A program made the position numbers and the translations under genes. Below the pieces are notes generated by a model that ran no database searches, was not told where the DNA came from, and saw only the letters and a program-made list of their open reading frames with translations. Below are positions 56,970 to 64,000 of a stretch of DNA of 64,000 nucleotides, in pieces (position 1 is the stretch's first letter; the number at the start of each line of letters is the position of its first letter). This stretch comes from Euborellia annulipes (taxonomy: Eukaryota > Arthropoda > Insecta > Dermaptera > Anisolabididae): positions 1 to 64,000 of the forward strand of contig JAKCPI010016338.1 in NCBI GenBank assembly GCA_023213315.1. Reading direction: 5' to 3'.

Positions 56970-57900
56970 ATTACTTTCTCTTACCTATATGTATATGTTA
57001 AAATACATATAGGCCTATATATGGAGAGAAAGTATTGGAATCATGTCAAAAATTCGATGTCGAGATTTTGATGAATCTTCACGTTTTGAGGTCCCCTGAA
57101 TCCAAAAAAGTGGTTTTCGCGACATGGTCTGTCTGTCTGTGTGTCTGTCTGTCTGGGTTCAATTTAAAGCATGAAGGAATTAAGCTAGGAGGTTGAAATT
57201 TTATATTTAAGATAAGCACCCTCCTAGGGCGTGAAAATAAGCTTTTAATCAAAATCGGCCAGAGTACTAGTACTTTACTGTTGTACTTTTTCAGTTTTTT
57301 TCGATTTTCTCAAAATTCGCTCCAACGATTTTGATTAAAATCCAAAAATCAATTATTTTTTAGATGCTCTTTCAAATGTATATTCTCATTTTTCCATTGA
57401 AATCTTCTGAGGACCACTTTACTCTTGAACTTCATAGAAAAGATAGGAGAAATGGTTGTGGGCAGGTAAATAAAATTTTATTTCCGACTCGGAGACGTTC
57501 GAGATTTTTAATGCTCATCATCAGCGATCGAAAATTAGAAAGGTAGTCATTAATATACAGCATATGTACATATGTTGTGTATTAATGACACCTTTGTAAT
57601 TTTCGATACGGAGGTGGCTTAAATATCTCGAACGTCCCGGCGGAAGTATAAGGCTTTTTATGGGAACCCATCAAAATCTATTAATTCACAGAAAATCTAT
57701 TTATTTAGGAGAAATGGTTGCCATGGTAACAAAATATAATATTTTCCCATACTTATAAATTTTACATCTTGAATTCTATTGTAATATATCGGCGGAAACT
57801 AAATATAGGTCGACACGAAAAATCTGGTGTGACAAGCACAGAACACAACTTTCAATTACCGAAGGTAAGAGAAAGTTGTGTGCTGTGCGACCAGTTTTTT
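56970..57900 (-). repeat. Family D full-length, split by a hammerhead element
   Basis: Starts TTACTTTCTCTTACCTATAT, has GGTCTGTCTGTCTGTGTGTC and AGTACTAGTACTTTACTG, and ends with the hairpin ATCTGGTGTGACAAGCACAG...GTGTGCTGTGCGACCAG. Without the insert and its duplication it is about 670 bp, the best view of the full family. Confidence 0.8.
57459..57705. mobile_element. Hammerhead-type foldback with 15-bp target duplication
   Basis: Direct repeats TAGGAGAAATGGTTG (57444-57458, 57706-57720) split a family D copy. Arms share TCTCGAACGT, TTTTCGATC and TAATGACTACC-type sequence. Minus-strand core 57524-57494: CTGATGA, T, stem II GAG/CTC, then GAACGTC with one A of GAAAC missing, which should inactivate it. 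Confidence 0.8.
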
Positions 57901-58104
57901 TTTAACTTTGAAATAAAGTAATTGGCTACTTTTTGTATGTTAAACATTTTAAATCATGTTTTGTACGAAAATGCAGATAGAGATCACAGAATCTATGAAT
58001 TTGATTCAATTTGAACCATGTAAATTTTGTGTATGTACAGTAGGTATAGTTCTGTAACATACAATGAAAATGAAAAGGGGGCGATAGGTATTAACAACCA
58101 GAAA

Positions 58105-58150
58105 GGGACGATGGGCCACAAAAGGTTGGGAACCACTGGTCTAAATTATA
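58105..58150 (-). repeat. hAT-like terminus
   Basis: GGCCACAAAAGGTTGGGAAC then CACTG is the usual inverted form of a hAT end (CAGTGGTTCCCAACC). The partner end is not located. Nothing else is recognised in 57901-58700. Confidence 0.4.
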
Positions 58151-58707
58151 ATAATATTGAGATAGTAAAATGATCGAACTTGGAAGAAATGTTTTTTTTT
58201 TTATCATTATCAAATAAAGCCACCTTGGCGAGAAAGTATTCTTTTTTTATACATACAAAATTCTTATTTGTTTATCAGATAGCAAAAGCAGTCAGTTTCA
58301 TAAGAGAGGTGATATTTTATTTTGCAAGTTATGGAAATTCAAGGATTATCTGAGTTGTTAGTTTTTCTTGTTAGTGTGAATTTGAAATTCGCATTCGTTA
58401 AAATTTATTAGTGTGACAACGATCTTGATCGCATTTCCATGTATAAATAAATTGAATGCGCCAGCATTTTATTTAAAATAATATTTACATTATAAAATAG
58501 ATTTTTTTTTTCAATACTTTAAAAGGAAATATTAATATAAAATTATTTATACAGATATATGAAAATATAACTGTTTTTTTGTTTACACGGTGTATTTTAA
58601 ATACAAGGCAAAAATTCAAGGGGTTATTCAACAAGAAATGTCTGGAGATAAATAGTTCTTGTAGATTAAGAAAATTTGAATTTTGTTTAAACACTGAATA
58701 TTAGCTA

Positions 58708-59108
58708 GGGGTCGTCCACATATTACGTAACGCGTTAGGGGAGGGAGGGGAGGGGGGTAGGAGTCTGTCGAATGATTTTCACAACAGAGAAAAATGGAGT
58801 AATTATTTGAGTCACGAGTGAAAATTTACTAAAAAAGAGAAATCGCAATAATTTCTCTCTCTATATATTTCATATATAGGATAAGAGAAAGTAAAAACAG
58901 TAAAATGATATGAATTTTGTATAGGAAATTTTATTCAGGGGGTGGGGGGAGTTCTATATAGTTATATAATATTTGTAGAAAAAGCATGGGTGGGACTTAA
59001 TATTGTCCCTCACTGGGGTTTGCTTGTATGTGACTAAATGTAACAGAGGGGGGGGGGGGGGCTAGAAAATCGTTAAAAAAGGAGTTACGTAATATGTGGA
59101 CGACCCCC
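58708..59108. mobile_element. TA-targeting MITE (GGGGTCGTCCACATATTACG ends)
   Basis: Near-perfect terminal repeats of about 25 bp flanked by TA (58706-58707, 59109-59110). The G-rich shoulders are symmetric. The interior carries a family D end relic (58840-58890) and a fragment of the 49034-type MITE (58985-59015), so it has served as an insertion target. Confidence 0.85.
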
Positions 59109-59872
59109 TATAGAAATTCGAGTGATATTTATCATATTATTTAATAATAATAAATCAAACTTCAACTCTAGCACTGTCAGATTTGAATATTTTGTTTTAT
59201 CTAAGTTTTAAAATAGTTTTTAGTCAAGGAATAATGTGTAGGCTTTTCTTAAAAAAAAAATTAAAAACAAACGAATTTGATGCCAAGTTAAGTAGTAATA
59301 TTAAAAAAATTCAAGGCATACAAATTTAAGGAATTATCTCTTTATATAAAGTTACTGGCCACGTGGCTAGAACAATATTGTTTTGGTTTGAGAGATAGAT
59401 AAGACAACTTGAAAAGATAGAATTACACAAGTGAAAAGGAAGAGATGAAGAGAAGAGAAGTTATCTAAGAAAGACCCAAAGAACAACCCGAGATGTTACA
59501 TAAAGTAAGCTGATAAGAAGACAGGAGAAATTCTTCACTTTTTATATATCTAGTTTAGAAACGAAAATAAGAAATTAAATCTTGGAATTGTTAATGTTGA
59601 CTTGTAATGAGAGGACAAATGACTATTCAAAGTGATTTAATACTTTTCAACAATAATAATACGGTACTATAATTTTTAAAAAATAACTAAAAACAGAAGG
59701 GCCCGCTAAAATGTTTTTGGGGATCGCGAAAAATTTTGATGATTAGCAAATTTGTAAGTATAATATTTCAATGCAATTATACCTACTACTTAAATTAACT
59801 TCGGCTTTTTACGTATTCACAGATATGGTTTTCTATATATTGTCGAAGAGAGGATCGTGTTAAATGTTTAGC

Positions 59873-59881
59873 AGTGGGGGT

Positions 59882-59928
<47 letters not shown>
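59873..59928. repeat. Poly(G) tract
   Basis: About 55 G, broken once by T near the start. Gives a false poly-Gly reading frame. Assembly or polymerase slippage can distort its length. 59929-60490 is AT-rich with nothing recognised. Confidence 0.9.
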
Positions 59929-59930
<2 letters not shown>

Positions 59931-60494
59931 CAAGGAAGGATTTTTTTTAGTATCAAAAACAGGTCTCCGAAAAAATGCTTGGTTTTTCATTTCCTTTTTT
60001 TTTATATTAATGAAAATTTTCGTTCATCTCTCTCTTCTCGACCCGAATGTTTAATCCTTTATCAAACATTGGGAAATAAAAATGCAATGACATCTAGAGG
60101 CTCATGAGTGTATTTTTGTTTTTTAATTAAACCCTTTTGTGATAGCAGGGCTTTTATTTACAACATGGACCAGCAGCATCACTCTCTATTTAATTCTGTC
60201 TTTTTCAGAGATAAAATTAATTATAAATAAATGTACAAGAATAGTATATATAATAATAAATACCATTCAATATATAAACCAGTTTATCAACTTGTTGTAA
60301 ATCAAGTAATTAAAGGTAATATTTGTCGAATTGAGAGATTTGCATTTTCGAAAAAAAAAGAATTTAATAATTTTGCCAACACTTATTTAATAAAACAAAC
60401 TAGTTTTTTTTAGAATATAAAATATTAAAATTATTGGGCGATTCCGGATACAGATGAGAGAGAAAAATAATAAACCAAACAGAGAGTAGATTTG

Positions 60495-60592
60495 AACTTC
60501 CAACGTGTATTTCCATCAAAATCATGACATCAAATTTTTAATATAAATTCAATACTTTCTCTTTATACATAGGTAAGAGAAAATATGGCTTA
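60495..60592 (+). repeat. Family D end fragment
   Basis: AACGTGTATTTCCATCAAAA, TCATGACATCAAATTTTTAA, ACATAGGTAAGAGAAAATAT. Confidence 0.6.
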
Positions 60593-60804
60593 TATTGAAA
60601 TAAGAATCCTAATAAAAGCCGAGAGGTCTGGATAGAGAAGAGAACATAAGCCAACAGGATCGTGGCGATCAAGCAATGCTAAGCACAACGGAACCTCGAA
60701 TGGGCCGCGAGAAATCAGTATGCGGAACGTACCCAGTTAGATTGCCATCGATATTGATCTTAATTAAATATTTGTAAATGGTCTCTCAGCAGAGAGAAAT
60801 TTAA

Positions 60805-60950
60805 AAAAATTCCAGCCCGTCGCACGGTCTGACGCATGTTGAAAAGAGGAAGGAGAGAGAGACATACAAAGAACAGGACTGCCTGTCCCAGCTCGGGCAG
60901 CTCGTGGTCGCCATCCACCCACAAGATGTGGGCCCCTGAGCGAATAATTT
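60805..60950 (-). repeat. Repeat C copy
   Basis: Minus strand: GCTCAGGGGCCCACATCTTG, GGATGGCGACCACGAGCTGC, GAGCTGGGACAGGCAGTCCT, CGTCAGACCGTGCGACGGGC. From 60951 to 62430 no feature is recognised. Confidence 0.75.
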
Positions 60951-62916
60951 ATATATACATGATTAAATTTTCCATGAGGTGTATTTGAACCTGGGATGCT
61001 ACCAATCATTCTGAACAAATTCATCACTTGACTAATCGCATATTCAAATAATATTTTACTTAAATATATACCAATAAAATAAAAAAATTCAGAAACTTCC
61101 AAAGAACTAATTTCGGGAATCAGGAATCAAAATTATTAAACCAAAGAGGAATTAAAAAAAAAATCATTTTTTGCGATATTTCATAAATTATTTCATTAAG
61201 TAATATAAAAAATTAATTTTATAACCAATTTTTTTCTTATTGCAAATTTTCCTCATTTTTTTTTTTTATTCTTCACATTTGCATTTTAAATCTTAATGAG
61301 CATTAGTTGTAATTTCTTTCCTCCTCTAGATGATGTTGATTATTCTAATTTAATTCCCATTAACATAAATTATTTTATAGCATTTATTTATTTTTGTCAT
61401 ATAAAAATATTAATTTGTTGCGAATTTATTTTATTTAATTTTTTATTATGGAAAAGAGGTTAAAATAATCTAATAACGATAATCTTAAGTATGAATAAAT
61501 TAGTATTTATAGGAAGCTTAGCTACCGATAACCAAGTTTTTTTATCGAGTAATAAATAAATCATAGCCCTTGGAGTAGGGACAAGATTCTTTTATTTGTT
61601 CTAAGGAAGGCTAAATCATAACATTTAATATGGGAAAAAAGAGTTTATCAACAAATTTTTTTAATGTCTATCTATATTGAATAACAAAAAATTTTAATAA
61701 AAATTTTGTAAGAATTTGTGATTGATGGAGATATCGCCAACAAATAATCAATAATTCCCCATTTTTGGTCAAAATTTATTCAGGAGTGATTAGGACCAAA
61801 AGAACGTCAAATTGTTGATTATTTAGTGAAAACCTCAACTTGAACAAGATAATAAAAAATATTTTATTAAGACATTTCAAATGGGTGTATGGGTTTCAGG
61901 GATAAAATTTATTTTAACATGTTTGGAGAAGTAACAGTTTAAAAATGTAAACAAACTGATTTAATTATGCCGACCCAGAAAGGCAGGAAAGAAGACAAAT
62001 AGATTAAATAAAAAGAAAAAAAAATACTTTTGATTGAGGAATTATAAATATTTAAGAATAAAGAGAAATAGTGTAATTTAGGACACCGAAAGAGGGTTGT
62101 GAAATTAGTATAAAAAAAATATAAATATTTGCATTATGTCCGTCCGACTATTTAATGGTTTGTGATTAATATAGAGCTTCTATAAATTATTAGAGAGATC
62201 TTGATTAAAAAAAAAAAAAAAAAACACTTCAAATATATAAATTATTAATATATTAAGGGGAGAAGAAAAGAAAAGCAGAAATGTATATTTATTTATTGAT
62301 GGACACTTTAAGCTTTACTTGGGCTTAGCTGCTTTAGTTTTTTCTTCTTTACCTTAGTATATAAATAAATAAAATATATTCAAAGTGAATGAATATCTGA
62401 ATGATTTAAAAATTCAAGGGCCATAAGTATGTTCAGCCCTTTTTACTTTCTCTTATATATGTTAATATATAGAGAAAGTATCATGTCGAAAATTCGATGT
62501 GATTTTGACGGATATACACGTTTTGTAATCCCCTGAATGTTTACGCGACAGGGTCTGTCTGTCTGTGTGTGTGTCTGTGAACAAAATATCTCAAGAACGA
62601 AAAGAGCTAGGAAGTGGAAATTTTATATTTAAAGTTAGGCACCTCCATGGGATGTGACATGAAGCTTTTGAACAAAATCGATCAAAAAGTACTAGTACTT
62701 TATTGATATACTTTTTCAGTTTTTTTTTTCGATTTTCTCAAAATTCACCCCAACGATTTTGATTAAAATTCAAAAATAAATTATTTTTTAGATGCTCTTT
62801 AAAATGTATATTCTAATTTTGCCATTGAAATCATATGAAGACCACTCTTCTCTTGTACTCTTTAGAAAAGAGGAGAAATGGTTGCCATGGTAACAAAATA
62901 CAAATATTTTCCCATA

Positions 62917-63202
62917 GACAATGTGGGGGAAGGCAGTAATACAGATTGAAGACGAAATAATACAAGACTTCTATCGGCCCGAATTATTTATTTTCCCTCT
63001 GTCGACGTTTCGAAGACTAAACATCACCCATCTTCAGGACAAAGGTGTTAAAAAATTCTTAGCCCTGCCTCCTTCAGTTGTTAGGTAAGTTAGAATGTTA
63101 GTATATTTTATACTATACAAATTCCTCTGCGTGTACATATCCTGAGCCACCATCAGAGTTAATGCATTATTCGGGCCGATAGAAGTCTTGTTTTATTTCG
63201 TC
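62917..63202. mobile_element. Hammerhead-type element with 12-bp target duplication
   Basis: Direct repeats TATTTTCCCATA (62905-62916, 63203-63214) interrupt family D. Inverted ends share ACAAGACTTCTATCGGCCCG. One hammerhead-like motif, 62995-63045 on minus. Confidence 0.82.
62995..63045 (-). ncRNA. Hammerhead-ribozyme-like motif with 8-bp stem I
   Basis: Minus strand: stem I CCTTTGTC (63045-63038) pairs GACAGAGG (63003-62996), with one G-U. CTGAAGA is 63037-63031, extra T 63030. Stem II is weak and G-U rich (GGG...TTC). GAAAC 63011-63007, GTC 63006-63004. The core is exact; stem II is the doubtful part. Confidence 0.5.
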
Positions 63203-64000
63203 TATTTTCCCATACTTATAAATTTTACATCTTAAAAATCGAATGTACCGTACGGTCGGAAACTAAATACATGTCGAGACAAAAAATCTGGTGTGACAAG
63301 CACAGAACACAACTTAACTCTGTTAAGTATATATAAAATTTCTATACGAATAATTTTAATTGACACATATTTTTAAACTGTTAAAAAAAAATTTCAAACA
63401 CACATGATACAGATAAGATGGTGATGGCCCTATTTATTCATAAAAACCAGCTGATAAAAAAGTATTTATAACAGATATTAATCTATTGAAGAGATGATTT
63501 AATTTCATGACAGTGATTGATTAATTATTTATTAGTGATTGGGTGCCTGAGAGCACCCGTCGATATTCGTCCCCTTTTTTTCACACGCACCAATCCTTTT
63601 GAATTTTTTATATTATTAATGACCAACTTAAAAACGAACCTCCTCTTTCTATCTCTCGCCTCTGGGTCATATTTCATTGTACGTCTGTTTTTTCAGTTTG
63701 ATTTGAACACTCAACTAAAAGTCACGCTTTAAAATAAAAAAAAAAGTACCGTTTAACCTGAACCTCACTCATGACGAACAATCGTCGTAAAAACCAGGTA
63801 GAAATAGGATAGCGATCATAAAATGTTATTTGATAGTTTTGAAGTAAAACGATATCTAAATCGAAGAATTATATAAATATTTGACATCTATTTTATTGGG
63901 GTTAAATTTTTTAAAAAGGGGGAATCTAAAATATCGGAGAACAAACAACTTGGGGTAAAAAAAAATTATACATGTATATTTAGTTATAACATGTAAGTAA

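Larger units (their letters stand above)
62435..63320 (-). repeat. Family D, near full-length, split by a hammerhead element
   Basis: TTTTACTTTCTCTTATATAT start, GGGTCTGTCTGTCTGTGTGT, AAAGTACTAGTACTTTATTG, GTTGCCATGGTAACAAAATA. After the insert come TTATAAATTTTACATCTTAA and ATCTGGTGTGACAAGCACAG. The distal hairpin arm is lost. 63321-64000 holds nothing recognised. Confidence 0.8.

Noticed and set aside
59874..60107. Gly-rich open frame
   Set aside because: Translation of a poly(G) tract.
60805..60950. Repeat C as a 5S rRNA-derived SINE
   Set aside because: GTACGTGGATGGCGACCAC looks like part of 5S rRNA, but the remaining promoter elements are not in the right order and the match does not extend.

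Overview
The window is eukaryotic, very AT-rich and dominated by repeats. It carries the 3' part of one recognisable gene, the gamma subunit of AMP-activated protein kinase (AMPK, SNF4Agamma type), on the minus strand. Seven coding exons fit together in phase: 26223-26099, 17420-17372, 16378-15884, 14026-13726, 12788-12566, 11733-11529 and 9170-8974. They give about 530 residues ending at a stop at 8974-8976. All four CBS repeats and the key nucleotide-binding residues are intact. The protein reads like an arthropod gamma subunit. Together with the AT-rich introns and the mobile elements, this suggests an arthropod, possibly a crustacean; the exact group is inference.

Layout. 1-8.9 kb is non-coding and downstream of the gene: a foldback element, nested hAT-like MITEs, a mariner fragment, a pogo-like MITE, and a palindrome built from two mariner 3' ends. 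8.9-26.3 kb is the AMPK gamma gene with transposon-filled introns. 26.3-64 kb is upstream intron or intergenic DNA. No further exon is certain there, but two weak alternative first-exon candidates are noted (24.4 kb and 41.1 kb). This part is a mosaic of dispersed family 'D' (about 0.7 kb unit, hairpins at both ends, at least 14 copies or fragments), tRNA-derived SINEs ('SINE A' and 'SINE B', which share a 3' tail and both carry a body hairpin), repeat 'C' (about 180-290 bp, GC-richer), hAT-like and TA-targeting MITEs, and long homopolymer tracts.

The most interesting signal is a set of small, mostly foldback elements whose arms carry hammerhead-ribozyme-like motifs: a CTGANGA box, a stem II hairpin, then GAAAC-GTC with an almost absent stem III. 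The best examples (33563-33616, 62995-63045, 15603-15638, 15267-15311, 10873-10923, 321-366) have a matching stem I as well. Stem III changes in a compensated way (AC/GU in most, AU/AU in the element at 33-424). Nearly all have one extra nucleotide between the CTGANGA box and stem II. Five of the elements are bounded by 11-15 bp direct repeats, as expected after target-primed reverse transcription. This fits remnants of Penelope-like retroelements or retrozyme-like non-autonomous elements. Three copies sit in AMPK gamma introns in the sense orientation.

All calls were made by eye from the sequence. Repeat boundaries are approximate unless a target-site duplication is given.
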